Below, in pieces: positions 35,101 to 42,133 of a DNA stretch of 50,458 bases. Within the stretch, counting starts at the first letter, position 1; each line of letters starts with the position of its first letter. This DNA is from Bacillota bacterium (GTDB taxonomy: Bacteria > Bacillota > Clostridia > Lachnospirales > Anaerotignaceae): NCBI GenBank assembly GCA_022791155.1, contig JAAVYN010000024.1, positions 1-50,458 on the forward strand, in the 5' to 3' direction. A program made the position numbers and the translations under genes. The notes under the pieces were generated by a model. The model did no database searches. It was given only the letters and a program-made list of their open reading frames with translations, and had not been told where the DNA came from.

Positions 35101-35591
35101 ATTGTCAGCACCTTGAATATTATAACGATGTGTCCAAACTGGAAAGCCATGTGTTCTTTTATGGCTTGGCAAGAGGCGAGGAAACAACGCTGACACTTGG
35201 CGAGGGAAAAGAGGTTATAATCAAATATGTTGACATGAGCGAGCCAAATGAAAACGGCGTTCGCGCGCTCACGTTTGAGATAAACGGAATAATGCGCGAA
35301 ATATCTGTTCAGGACAGAAAGCTTGAAGTCAACACCGACAACAAGCTTAATGCTGAAAAAGGCAATCCAAACCAGATTGGTTCGCCTATACCGGGAACTG
35401 TTGGCAAGATAACTGTCAAAGAAGGCGACAAAGTTGAAAAGAACAGCATACTCATGACTGTTGAGGCAATGAAGATGGAAACCTCAATTGTTGCCATGAG
35501 AGACGGAATTGTTGACAGAATTTATATCAAAGAAGGCGACAGAGTTGCTCAGGAAGAACTGCTCATAACATTCAAAGAGGAGAAGGAATGA
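32136..35591 (+). CDS. pyc: Pyruvate carboxylase
   Basis: A 1151-residue biotin enzyme making oxaloacetate from pyruvate, bicarbonate and ATP. Domains in order: biotin carboxylase (KVLVANRGEIAIR, the glycine-rich ATP loop KASNGGGGRGMRIV, EMNPRIQVEHTVTE); carboxyltransferase (DTSMRDAHQSLMATRMRT, HLHTHDSTGN); a central allosteric region; and the C-terminal biotin carrier domain with VEAMKMETS, the biotinylated Lys between the two Met. The single-chain length is standard. The start is TTG 32136, seven bases after AGGAGGG; no in-frame ATG is nearby. It is an anaplerotic cytosolic enzyme transcribed from its own promoter. Confidence 0.96.
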   Translation: MQEVNIKKFKKVLVANRGEIAIRVYRALNELDIRTVGIFSKEDRYSLFRTKTDESYELDQTAGPVDAYLDIRKIIKIAKDKEVDAIHPGYGFLSENPDFVRACKKAGIAFIGPDVETMEAMGDKISSKKIAIECGVPIIPGIDHALKNIDEVMETARNVGYPVMLKASNGGGGRGMRIVNSEKDMPREYAEAVNEAKKAFGDDKIFIEKYLKDPKHIEVQILGDKYGNIVHLFDRDCSVQRRHQKVVEYAPAFTIREDVRQKIFADAVKLAKRVGYKNAGTLEFLVDSDQNYYFIEMNPRIQVEHTVTEMVSGIDIVQAQILIEEGYPLSAPEIGIGSQDDVKCSGYAIQMRVTTEDPSNSFLPDTGKITVYRSAAGNGIRLDGGTAYTGAEITPYYDSLLVKIISYDRNFASAVKKGVRALKETRVRGVKTNIPFLINVLQNETFVKGECTTTFIGETPELFQISLGRDRATRIAEFIGNKIVNDVNGEKPAIGCITAPATSGNKIYGARDEFLKLGAKEFTQKIMREKKLYITDTSMRDAHQSLMATRMRTIDLLKAAPATNEIMRNAFSVEAWGGATFDVAYRFLKESPWDRLEFLREAMPNTLIQMLLRASNAVGYSNYPDNVVAHFIKIAAERGVDVFRIFDSLNWIENMKMPVEEALKTGKIVEGAICYTGNILDPKEKKYTIDYYIDKAKELEALGCHIFAIKDMAGLLKPYAAKELFAALKRELKIPVHLHTHDSTGNGVSALLMAAEAGIDIVDTAIESMASLTSQPSMNSVVEALRGQERDTGLAPDELAQLSRYYAGVRLIYKNFESPMKSPNTEIYKYEIPGGQYSNLLAQVREMGSADNFEEIKELYKQANELLGNIIKVTPTAKIVGDLAIFMSKNSLNKNNIFTEGRELSYPDSVVDYFMGMVGQPDGGFPEELQKIVLKGKKPLSERAGKSLPPANFDEIKEHLKEIINVPGKNINDRNMLSYALYPKVYDDYCQHLEYYNDVSKLESHVFFYGLARGEETTLTLGEGKEVIIKYVDMSEPNENGVRALTFEINGIMREISVQDRKLEVNTDNKLNAEKGNPNQIGSPIPGTVGKITVKEGDKVEKNSILMTVEAMKMETSIVAMRDGIVDRIYIKEGDRVAQEELLITFKEEKE

Positions 35592-35691
35592 AAAATGAGT
35601 TTGACGGCGGCCATGAAGTGAGAAAGTTTTGGCCGCTGTCAGGCTTGGGGTTGCATCAAGGCATAGAAAGTCATCATGAAGGAGTGATATT

Positions 35692-36036
35692 ATGGAAAAA
35701 GAAAAAATGCTTGAATACATATTGGACAGCTATCCATATAAGGTTGTTTTTGTGGACACTGATTTTATAATAAGATATTTGAACAAGGCCGCGAAATATC
35801 ATTATTATGATTTTAGAGGGTATGATGAGCTCATTGGAAAATCGCTTTTTGAATGCCACAATGAAGCGTCGGTTGAAAAAATAAAACAGGCTGTTGAGAA
35901 GTTGAAAAACCATGCCAACGAAATGTATCTTGGAGTGACAGTTGACAACCAAAGGTTCTATTTGAACCCTGTCAGAGATGAAAAAGGCAGGCTTGTGGGA
36001 TTTTTTGAAAGATTTGAACTTAATCTCCAAAAATAG
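35692..36036 (+). CDS. Stand-alone PAS domain protein
   Basis: A 114-residue single PAS fold: YKVVFVDTDFIIRYLNKAAK, RGYDELIGKSLFECHN, and a C-terminal strand pair ending LVGFFERFEL. There is no output domain, signal peptide or membrane segment. It could sense a small ligand and act by protein-protein contact, or be a shortened sensor. ATG 35692 follows AAGGAGTGA. An intercistronic hairpin (35603-35640, GACGGCGGCC with GGCCGCTGTC) without a T-run lies between pyc and this gene, and a terminator follows, so it is probably the distal gene of the pyc transcript. Confidence 0.85.
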   Translation: MEKEKMLEYILDSYPYKVVFVDTDFIIRYLNKAAKYHYYDFRGYDELIGKSLFECHNEASVEKIKQAVEKLKNHANEMYLGVTVDNQRFYLNPVRDEKGRLVGFFERFELNLQK

Positions 36037-36059
36037 ATGTGTGTTTTGGCCTATGTGGA

Positions 36060-36103
36060 AATGGCTGCGGAAGAAAAACTTGCCGCGGCCATTATTCATT
36101 TTT
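36060..36103 (+). terminator. Terminator after the PAS gene
   Basis: AATGGCTGCGG (36060-36070) pairs with CCGCGGCCATT (36083-36093) with one G-U, followed by ATTCATTTTT. Confidence 0.7.
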
Positions 36104-36151
36104 GGAAAAGTATGGCATATATTTGTATAAACATTTTTTGGAGGTCTTTTT

Positions 36152-36430
36152 ATGGCGGAAGACAGATTTGGAGGCCACAGCATAACAATTGATCAAAGGC
36201 AGAGAGCCACCATTGACGGTGTCACGGATGTCATCAGTTTTGATGAGGAGAGTGTTATATGCGAAACTTGCATGGGAACGGTTTTCATAAAAGGAGAGGG
36301 ACTGCATGTTGAAAAGCTGAACCTTGATCAGGGAGAACTTGACATAACAGGAACAGTTGACAGCGTTGAATATGGCGGCGAAGGTGCGTTTGCGAAAAGC
36401 GGCGGCATATTGGGCCGGATATTCAAATAA
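36152..36430 (+). CDS. yabP: Sporulation protein YabP
   Basis: A 92-residue YabP/YqfC-family protein. The core is SITIDQRQRATIDGVTDVIS, then GTVFIKGEGLHVEKLNLDQG, DITGTVDSVEYG, and a C-terminal GILGRIFK. In Bacillus yabP is sigma-E dependent and yabP-yabQ act in spore cortex formation. ATG 36152 follows TTGGAGGTC. It forms a tight cluster with yabQ and divIC, the same order as in Bacillus. Confidence 0.93.
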   Translation: MAEDRFGGHSITIDQRQRATIDGVTDVISFDEESVICETCMGTVFIKGEGLHVEKLNLDQGELDITGTVDSVEYGGEGAFAKSGGILGRIFK

Positions 36431-36444
36431 AAGAAGGTGTTTGA

Positions 36445-36990
36445 ATGATACTTTCTCTTTCGTTTCAGGCGGAGTTATTTTTGACAACGGTTGCCGCCGG
36501 GTTTGCCGCCGCATTTGCTTATGACTTGCTGAAAGTTTTGCGGTATGCCGTGAAGCATAGTAAAATGCTTATACATATTGAAGATGCGCTATATTGGGCA
36601 TGTGTTGTTATGGCTGTGTTTTTTGTTTTGCTGAGTGAAAGCTTTGGCGAAATAAGAGGCTTTTGTGTTGGCGGCGTGTTTTTGGGAATGGTTATATACT
36701 TTGTTTCGTTAAGCCAGCTGTTTTTGAGCTTTTCAGAGGCCATAGTCAACATTGTCAAAAAAATCATTTCAGTTTTGATTGAGATAATAATGACGCCGTT
36801 TAAGCTTCTTTATAAAATTTTTAGGATTCCATGCAGAAAAGCGGAGGGCTTTGCGAAAAAAATCTATAAAAAAATATTGATTTTATCTAAAATTTATGCA
36901 AAAATATACGAAAAAAGGTTGCGAAGTGAAATGTCAGCTTTTAGAAGAAAGCGTGGGATCAAAAACCATGGGAAAAAATCAGAAAACTAA
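36445..36990 (+). CDS. yabQ: Spore cortex biosynthesis protein YabQ
   Basis: A 181-residue membrane protein with about four hydrophobic segments (within residues 5-115) and a strongly basic C-terminus of about 50 residues (RKAEGFAKKIYKKIL and following). The opening FQAELFLTTVAAGFAAAFAY and the region IEDALYWACVV match YabQ. It is needed for spore cortex synthesis in Bacillus and localises to the forespore membranes. ATG 36445 comes 14 bases after the yabP stop with an AAGGTG SD. Its 3' end overlaps divIC by 23 bases. Confidence 0.92.
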   Translation: MILSLSFQAELFLTTVAAGFAAAFAYDLLKVLRYAVKHSKMLIHIEDALYWACVVMAVFFVLLSESFGEIRGFCVGGVFLGMVIYFVSLSQLFLSFSEAIVNIVKKIISVLIEIIMTPFKLLYKIFRIPCRKAEGFAKKIYKKILILSKIYAKIYEKRLRSEMSAFRRKRGIKNHGKKSEN

Positions 36991-37261
36991 AAGATCATAT
37001 ACACGAAAACTGGGAACATACTTTTTGATTGCTTTTATAGTTGTCATAAGTGTGAGCGTGGGATATAGGAAAAATGTGCTCAGAGAACTTTCGCGTCAAA
37101 CTGAAACTCTTGAAAAACAGCTTGAGGAAGCAGAACAGGAAAATATAAAGCTCATTAATGATGAGCAATATTACACAAGCGATGCATACATTGAGAAAGT
37201 TGCGCGGGAACAGCTTGGGCTTGTCATGCCTGACGAGGTTGTTTTTAAGGAGAAAGAGTGA
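36968..37261 (+). CDS. divIC: Septum formation initiator DivIC/FtsB family
   Basis: A 97-residue bitopic cell-division protein. A basic cytoplasmic N-terminus (KNQKTKRSYTRK) precedes one membrane segment (about 15-35), followed by a coiled coil (LSRQTETLEKQLEEAEQEN) and the DivIC/FtsB C-terminal motif YIEKVAREQLGLVMPDE. ATG 36968 lies inside yabQ (23-base overlap) with a weak SD, so coupling is likely. An in-frame ATG further upstream (36896) is unlikely because it adds residues before the conserved start and has no SD. In Bacillus a DivIC gene follows yabQ in the same way. Confidence 0.9.
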   Translation: MGKNQKTKRSYTRKLGTYFLIAFIVVISVSVGYRKNVLRELSRQTETLEKQLEEAEQENIKLINDEQYYTSDAYIEKVAREQLGLVMPDEVVFKEKE

Positions 37262-37594
37262 AAGCATATTGATTTTGAAAAAGCAGTTTTTGAATGAAAG
37301 GCTTGAAAAATGGTGATGAAGGGCGGCATGAGCAAAAAACAGCGTTTTTGCGGGCATGAATTGGCACGCGCAATTTTGCTGCTCTTTGCCGCCACAAAAA
37401 ACTGAATTTTGGCACATGAAAACGCGTTTCGGCCCAAACAAGCTTTGGCAAAAGTGCAATTGTGAATTGCGGCATGTTGTTGAACTGCGCGGCTTGAAGG
37501 CGGGCGGAAAAGTCGTTGTTTTTTGAATTTTATGATTTTTGAGTTCACTGACGTTGAATTTGAAAAAAATTGTATTATTTGAGGGAAAAAGGTA
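37262..37594. other. Gene-free stretch after divIC
   Basis: All frames are broken by stops and no SD-linked ORF is seen. In related genomes an S1-domain gene follows divIC here. The stretch may be a decayed gene, but no recognisable fragment supports that. No strong terminator is present. Confidence 0.35.
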
Positions 37595-37622
37595 TTGACA
37601 TTTTTCCGTTTGGTGTTATAAT
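37595..37622 (+). promoter_or_regulatory. Promoter of the tRNA cluster
   Basis: TTGACA (37595-37600), 16 bases, and TATAAT (37617-37622), both boxes consensus, 17 bases before tRNA-Met. Confidence 0.85.
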
Positions 37623-37639
37623 TACTTAGTAACTGGTTT

Positions 37640-37713
37640 GGCGGAGTAGCTCAGTTGGCGAGAGCACGCGGTTCATACCCGCGGTGTCAGGGGTTCAAAT
37701 CCCTTCTCCGCTA
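37640..37713 (+). tRNA. tRNA-Met (CAT), elongator type
   Basis: A full cloverleaf: acceptor GGCGGAG with CTCCGCT, D arm GCTC..GAGC, anticodon arm CGCGG-TTCATAC-CCGCG (anticodon CAT), T arm with TTCAAAT, discriminator A. The first acceptor pair is G1-U72. It lacks the C1-A72 mismatch of an initiator. CCA is not encoded. tRNA-Ile2 (lysidine-modified CAT) is a less likely alternative. Confidence 0.9.
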
Positions 37714-37719
37714 TTTTTC

Positions 37720-37791
37720 GGCCCGTTGGTCAAGCGGTCAAGACGCGGCCCTCTCACGGCTGAAACAAGGGTTCGATTCCCTTACGGGTCA
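37720..37791 (+). tRNA. tRNA-Glu (CTC)
   Basis: Acceptor GGCCCGT with ACGGGTC, anticodon arm CGGCC-CTCTCAC-GGCTG (anticodon CTC), T arm AAGGG-TTCGATT-CCCTT, discriminator A. CCA is not encoded. It starts 6 bases after tRNA-Met. Confidence 0.92.
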
Positions 37792-37811
37792 TTCAAAAGT
37801 TTATATTTTCT

Positions 37812-37884
37812 GGGAGTTTAGCTCAGCTGGGAGAGCGCTTGCCTTACAAGCAAGATGTCACAGGTTCGAGCCCTGTAACTCCCA
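37812..37884 (+). tRNA. tRNA-Val (TAC)
   Basis: Acceptor GGGAGTT with AACTCCC, anticodon arm CTTGC-CTTACAA-GCAAG (anticodon TAC), T arm with TTCGAGC, discriminator A. CCA is not encoded. Confidence 0.95.
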
Positions 37885-38330
37885 TATGAAAGAGGCGGTT
37901 TGTATCCCTTTTTGTTTGGAAACGGGCCGTTTCTTTTTTTGCGTCTTAAAATTTGTGTCCTGAATTTCTTGTGAAAATTGCAGACAATTTTTTTTGGCTG
38001 ATTAAATATGACAGAACCGCTTTGTTAAATGAAAATATATTTGCTTTGGGGATTTGGAATTGGAAGCGCCGTTTGCAAATCGTTTATGCCTTTGATGGCT
38101 GTGATCAATTTCTTTTCTTGTGGAGGGCATTTGAGGCTTTGCATGATTTGGTGCTGCATTCATGTCAGCTTCATTGCAAAAAAAGCGGGCAAAAACTGTT
38201 TTTGCATAAGGAAAACATATAAATTGTATTAATACAATTTGCTTTTATTTTTCGTTTTATATGGCACATTAAACATTGTTGTGATACCATACTCATAAAT
38301 AAAAAACAGAAAAATGAGGAGTGGTTAATT
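37885..38330. other. Gene-free stretch between the tRNAs and the ECF S-component gene
   Basis: No supported gene. The only clear element is a perfect 20-bp palindrome (38221-38240). No riboswitch fold that I recognise lies before the ECF gene, and no strong terminator for the tRNA cluster is obvious. Confidence 0.4.
38221..38240. promoter_or_regulatory. Perfect 20-bp palindrome upstream of the ECF transporter gene
   Basis: AAATTGTATTAATACAATTT is fully self-complementary and lies 90 bases before the start codon. A vitamin-responsive repressor site is likely in this position. The T-rich stretch after it (GCTTTTATTTTT) would alternatively allow a weak terminator for the tRNA transcript. Confidence 0.5.
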
Positions 38331-38858
38331 ATGAAAAACATAACAACAAGAGATTTATGCATCAAGGCTTTGTTGATAGCTTTGGTTTGTGTTGCAACAA
38401 TGGTCATCACTGTCCCTGTTCCGGCCACAAGCGGATATATTCATCTGGGAGACAGCATAATATTGATCAGCAGCATATTTTTCGGCTGGGAATATGGTCT
38501 TATAGCCGGAGGCGTTGGAAGCGCAATGGCCGACTTGTTGGGAGGATATGCGCACTGGGTTCCTTTCACATTTGTGATTAAGGCGCTTATGGGCTTTGTG
38601 ATTGGGAAGATAGCCAACTATGATGGAAGCAAAGGAAACTTCTTTTCTGTGAGAAACATGCTTGCGGCTGTTGCAGGCATAGTTTGGATGATATTTGGCT
38701 ATCTCATTGGCGGAACCATACTCAAGGGAAGTTTCGCTGTGGCGCTCACCTCTGTTCCTTCAAACGCTGTTCAGGGAGTGGGCGGACTTGTGATTTACAT
38801 TGTGATTGGATATGCATTGGACAAGGCAAAAATTTATAGATTTTTGCATGTTAAATGA
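38331..38858 (+). CDS. ECF transporter substrate-binding S component
   Basis: A 175-residue integral membrane protein with about six transmembrane segments. The motif block SGYIHLGDSIILISS, GSAMADLLGGYAHWVPFT and FVIKALMGFVIG is typical of vitamin-type ECF S components (PF07155-like). No energising EcfA/EcfT genes are nearby, so it is a group II S unit sharing a common module encoded elsewhere. The substrate (a vitamin or similar) cannot be inferred. ATG 38331 follows GAGGAG. A 20-bp palindrome 90 bases upstream may regulate it. Confidence 0.88.
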   Translation: MKNITTRDLCIKALLIALVCVATMVITVPVPATSGYIHLGDSIILISSIFFGWEYGLIAGGVGSAMADLLGGYAHWVPFTFVIKALMGFVIGKIANYDGSKGNFFSVRNMLAAVAGIVWMIFGYLIGGTILKGSFAVALTSVPSNAVQGVGGLVIYIVIGYALDKAKIYRFLHVK

Positions 38859-38874
38859 AAATTAAAGAATTAAT

Positions 38875-38915
38875 AAAGCGTATATCTTCTTTGAGACATA
38901 CGCTTTTATATTTTA
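38875..38915. terminator. Convergent terminator between the ECF gene and the PHP gene
   Basis: AAAGCGTAT (38875-38883) pairs with ATACGCTTT (38898-38906), with TTATATTTT after it on the plus strand and A-rich sequence on the other side, so it can serve both convergent genes. Confidence 0.7.
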
Positions 38916-38928
38916 GAAATTTGATGTG

Positions 38929-39825
38929 CTATTGCATATTTTCGGCATTTGTGTCAAAAAACGGCTGTGGCCTGAGCGCTTTGAGCTCATTTAAGAATTT
39001 TTCGGGGATTTTTAGGTTTCCGCAGCCGCGGCCAATTGATATGTCGGGCTTGTTTGCGCCGTGGAAATCGCTTCCGCCGCTAAAACCGAGGCCCGTTTGA
39101 AATGCAATTTTTTTGATTTCGCGTTCCTGTTCGGGCTTATATGTGGAATACATAACTTCTATGGCTGAAAGGCCCATTTTTTTAAGGGCGGCGGCCATGG
39201 ATTTTATCTGGTTGTAATTGAGGCCATAAAGCGTGGGATGAGCGAGAACACTTATGCCGCCGCTGAGCCTTATTATGTCTATGCATTCTTTGGGGCTTGG
39301 GAGCACGCGTGGAACAAAAGCGGGCTTGCCATGGCCAATATATTTTTCGAAAGCCTCTTTTTTTGTTTTGACATAGCCTTTTTTGAGCAATATGTTGGCA
39401 AAATGAGCCCTTGAATAGCTGACGCCGCCAGCCTCGGCTGTGAGCTCGTCATATGTTATGTCAAAACCAATGCTTTGAAGTTTTTTGATCATTTCAATGT
39501 TGCGCTGTCGGCGGTCTTCGAGAATCTTCTCTGTTTTGTCTATAAGAATGCCGTTTTTGTGATCGATGAAAAGCCCTACTATGTGAATTTCAGTTCCTTT
39601 TTCATCGGGATAGTATGCGGCAAATTCTGCGCCGCTTATAACCTCAACATCAAATTCTTTGCCGGCTTCAATGGCCAAAGGAACTCCGGCAACGTTGTCA
39701 TGGTCTGTGAGCGCTATGGCCTTGAGGCCAGTTTTGGCGGCTTTTTCCACAATCTCACGGGGAGTGAGCGTTCCATCGGAAAAAGTTGAGTGGATATGCA
39801 AATCAATATATTTTTCTGTAATCAT
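38929..39825 (-). CDS. PHP domain phosphoesterase (TrpH/RNase AM type)
   Basis: A 298-residue polymerase-and-histidinol-phosphatase-fold metallo-phosphoesterase. Motifs: YIDLHIHSTFSDGTLTP (His-x-His), ALTDHDNVAG, GAEFAAYY, VLAHPTLYG and GSDFHGANKP, giving the usual His/Asp metal-ligand set. Characterised relatives hydrolyse 3',5'-nucleoside bisphosphates or 5' ends of RNA; either is possible. ATG 39825 follows GGAGGT at about 10 bases; the in-frame ATG at 39858 lies upstream of that SD. It is a single-gene unit, divergent from the TIGR04086 gene. Confidence 0.9.
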   Translation of the reverse strand: MITEKYIDLHIHSTFSDGTLTPREIVEKAAKTGLKAIALTDHDNVAGVPLAIEAGKEFDVEVISGAEFAAYYPDEKGTEIHIVGLFIDHKNGILIDKTEKILEDRRQRNIEMIKKLQSIGFDITYDELTAEAGGVSYSRAHFANILLKKGYVKTKKEAFEKYIGHGKPAFVPRVLPSPKECIDIIRLSGGISVLAHPTLYGLNYNQIKSMAAALKKMGLSAIEVMYSTYKPEQEREIKKIAFQTGLGFSGGSDFHGANKPDISIGRGCGNLKIPEKFLNELKALRPQPFFDTNAENMQ

Positions 39826-39939
39826 AGGTTTAACTACCTCCACATATAATTTAAGCATAATAATTGAATTTTATCAATGGCATAATCACATTTTTTTGTG
39901 ACGCTTGCATTGGTGATTCTTGTGTGGGAGGATTTGTTT

Positions 39940-40332
39940 ATGGTTAAAAATGAAGCCGGCAAAGAAAAAGAGATGAAAGTTGTTGGTTCTTTGTTGAAAG
40001 GTCTTGCAATGGGATGTGTTATAACTGTTGCTGTGTTTATTGTTCTTGCTGTTTTGCTGACATACACAGACATGAAGGAGAGTGTCATACCAATGCTGTC
40101 AGTGGCTGTCACAGCTGTTTCGGCCATGGTTGCCGGGTTTATAACTGCCAAAGGCGCTTCAAGCCGTGGAATATTTTGGGGAATGGGAGCAGGGGCGATA
40201 TATGCTTTGATATTGTTTGCTGTTTTGATTGCGGCTTCTGTGGATTTCACAATGAGCATTGGCCGTGTGGCCGGATTTGTGGCCGCGATTGCAGGCGGTG
40301 CCATAGGCGGCATACTTGGCATTGGAAAATGA
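39940..40332 (+). CDS. TIGR04086 family membrane protein
   Basis: A 130-residue membrane protein with four predicted transmembrane segments after a charged N-terminus (VKNEAGKEKEMK). The glycine-rich end (AGGAIGGILGIGK) and overall layout match TIGR04086, a family that co-occurs with SCIFF in Clostridia. ATG 39940 follows GGGAGGA. SCIFF and its maturase are immediately downstream, which strengthens the assignment. The function is unknown; a role in export or immunity for the modified peptide has been a reasonable guess but is not shown. Confidence 0.85.
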   Translation: MVKNEAGKEKEMKVVGSLLKGLAMGCVITVAVFIVLAVLLTYTDMKESVIPMLSVAVTAVSAMVAGFITAKGASSRGIFWGMGAGAIYALILFAVLIAASVDFTMSIGRVAGFVAAIAGGAIGGILGIGK

Positions 40333-40387
40333 AAAGTTTTTCAAGCGGCATGAACTTGAAAAACATGACATAAGACACAAAAAACAC

Positions 40388-40416
40388 TTCCCAAAACAGG
40401 CGTGGTGTGATATAAT
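40388..40416 (+). promoter_or_regulatory. Promoter of the SCIFF gene
   Basis: TTCCCA (40388-40393), 17 bases, and TATAAT (40411-40416), with an extended TG (TGATATAAT). Confidence 0.65.
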
Positions 40417-40459
40417 TTCTAAAAATATTACTTGTTTGATGCTAGGAGGATATACAACT

Positions 40460-40600
40460 ATGAAACATATTAAAACACTCAACACAACAATGCTTAAAAA
40501 CACTGTTAACAAAGGCGGCTGCGGTGAATGCCAAACTTCATGCCAGTCGGCATGCAAAACAAGCTGCACAGTGGCTAACCAGTCATGCGAAAACAGATAA
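40460..40600 (+). CDS. scfA: SCIFF precursor peptide (ranthipeptide)
   Basis: A 46-residue peptide, MKHIKTLNTTMLKNTVNKGG followed by six cysteines at residues 21, 24, 28, 32, 36 and 43: six cysteines in forty-five residues, the definition of SCIFF. The cysteines are the donors for thioether bridges to Thr or other residues made by the radical-SAM maturase encoded next. ATG 40460 follows AGGAGGA. It has its own promoter and is separated from the maturase by a terminator, so the peptide should be made in excess. The biological role of mature SCIFF is not settled. Confidence 0.95.
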   Translation: MKHIKTLNTTMLKNTVNKGGCGECQTSCQSACKTSCTVANQSCENR

Positions 40601-40708
40601 TTAATACATAATCATTGGTGTTAATTCTGCTTCATATGGACATTTGGCAAAATGCATGAGGTTTGGAATTTTGAAGCGGTTTCCGAGATATTGACAAAAA
40701 ATTTTTAT

Positions 40709-40737
40709 AGCCCCGGTTAGCTTAATCGGGGCTTTTT
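40709..40737 (+). terminator. Terminator between SCIFF and its maturase
   Basis: AGCCCCG (40709-40715) pairs with CGGGGCT (40727-40733), followed by TTTTT. It ends 27 bases before the maturase start, so partial readthrough would set the peptide-to-enzyme ratio. Confidence 0.85.
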
Positions 40738-40764
40738 ACTGTATTTTAGAAAGGCAGGTTAAAC

Positions 40765-42129
40765 ATGATACATAAATTTAGTTTGAACGGCGTCAATGTG
40801 GTGATTGACGTCAATAGTGGTGCTGTCCATGTTGTGGATGAAGTTGTTTTTGACATTGTTGAAGATTTTGAGAACTGCTCAAAGGAAGAACTTGTGGGCA
40901 AATATTCATATTTGTATAACCCAAAGGAGATATTGTCGGCGGCGGGCGAGCTTGACATGCTGAAACAGCAGGAAATGCTTTTTTCAAACGACAGCTATGC
41001 CGATGTTTTGGACATTGTTGCCAAAAGGCAGCCAGTTGTCAAAGCGCTTTGCCTTCATGTTGCGCATGACTGCAATTTGAAATGCGCATATTGTTTTGCC
41101 GAGGAGGGCGAATATCACGGAAAAAGAGAGCTCATGAGCAGTGAAGTGGGGAAAGCGGCGATTGACTTTTTGATCCAAAATTCCGGGGCGCGGCACAATC
41201 TTGAGGTTGACTTTTTTGGAGGAGAACCCCTCATGAACTTTGATGTTGTGAAAGAGATTGTTGAATATGGAAGGGAACAGGAAAAAATTCACAACAAAAA
41301 TTTCCGCTTCACAATAACAACCAATGGCATACTGCTTGATGATGAAAAAATTGAATATATAAACAAAAATATGCAAAATGTTGTTATCAGCCTTGATGGC
41401 CGCAAGGAGATAAATGACAATATGCGCCCGCTTGCAGGCGGACAGGGAAGCTATGACATAGTTGTGCCAAAATTCAAAAAACTTGCCGACAGCAGAAACC
41501 AAACCGACTATTATATAAGGGGCACATTCACAAGAAACAATTTGGATTTTTGTGAAGATGTTCTTCACATGGCCGATTTGGGCTTTAAGCAGATAAGCGT
41601 TGAGCCGGTTGTGGGGCCGGAAGAAGACAGCTATGCCATAAGAGAAGAAGACATTCCGGCAATTTGCCGTGAATATGAAAAACTGGCTGCAGAAATTTAT
41701 GAAAGGCACAAAAATGGCGGTGACAATGATTTCAACTTTTTCCATTTCAACATTGATCTTTCCGGCGGGCCATGTGTTGCAAAAAGGCTTTCGGGTTGTG
41801 GCGCAGGAACGGAATATCTTGCTGTGACGCCAACAGGAGAATTATATCCATGTCATCAGTTTGTTGGCATGGATGATTTCAAAATGGGAAGTGTTTTTGA
41901 GGGCTTGAAGGCGGACAAGCTCAGAGAACAATTTTCCGACTGCAATGTATATGCCAAGGAAGAATGCAAAAAATGCTGGGCAAGGTTTTATTGCAGTGGG
42001 GGCTGTGCTGCCAATGCACATCAATATGGCGGCGGAATTTTGCAGCCATATAAAATTGGCTGTGAGCTTCAAAAAAAGCGCATTGAATGCGCCATAATGA
42101 TTAAAGCGAAAGCCTTTGAGGAGGAATGA
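40765..42129 (+). CDS. cteB: Thioether-forming SCIFF maturase (radical SAM/SPASM)
   Basis: A 454-residue radical-SAM enzyme that installs Cys thioether cross-links in SCIFF. The N-terminal part (1-90) resembles a RiPP recognition element region. The cluster motif C103-x3-C107-x2-C110 (CNLKCAYC) is followed by DFFGGEPLMNF. The C-terminal SPASM domain has further cysteines (CVAKRLSGCGAG, YPCHQFVG, KEECKKCWARFYCSGGC) for two auxiliary Fe-S clusters. Length and layout equal CteB. ATG 40765 follows AAAGGCAGG. secD follows after 4 bases, so the maturase is co-transcribed with protein-export genes. Confidence 0.96.
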   Translation: MIHKFSLNGVNVVIDVNSGAVHVVDEVVFDIVEDFENCSKEELVGKYSYLYNPKEILSAAGELDMLKQQEMLFSNDSYADVLDIVAKRQPVVKALCLHVAHDCNLKCAYCFAEEGEYHGKRELMSSEVGKAAIDFLIQNSGARHNLEVDFFGGEPLMNFDVVKEIVEYGREQEKIHNKNFRFTITTNGILLDDEKIEYINKNMQNVVISLDGRKEINDNMRPLAGGQGSYDIVVPKFKKLADSRNQTDYYIRGTFTRNNLDFCEDVLHMADLGFKQISVEPVVGPEEDSYAIREEDIPAICREYEKLAAEIYERHKNGGDNDFNFFHFNIDLSGGPCVAKRLSGCGAGTEYLAVTPTGELYPCHQFVGMDDFKMGSVFEGLKADKLREQFSDCNVYAKEECKKCWARFYCSGGCAANAHQYGGGILQPYKIGCELQKKRIECAIMIKAKAFEEE

Positions 42130-42133
42130 GAGC

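Noticed and set aside
37262-37594. Pseudogene call for the stretch after divIC
   Set aside because: No translated fragment in any frame could be recognised, so there is no positive evidence of a former gene.
13761-38240. The two perfect 20-bp palindromes (13761-13780 and 38221-38240) considered as sites for one regulator
   Set aside because: They share only the AAAT/ATTT ends and AT-richness; the cores differ, so a common protein is not supported.
40336-40364. Perfect 10-bp inverted repeat (GTTTTTCAAG with CTTGAAAAAC) after the TIGR04086 gene considered as a terminator
   Set aside because: No T-run follows and the stem is AT-rich. It is a hairpin at most, just upstream of the SCIFF promoter.
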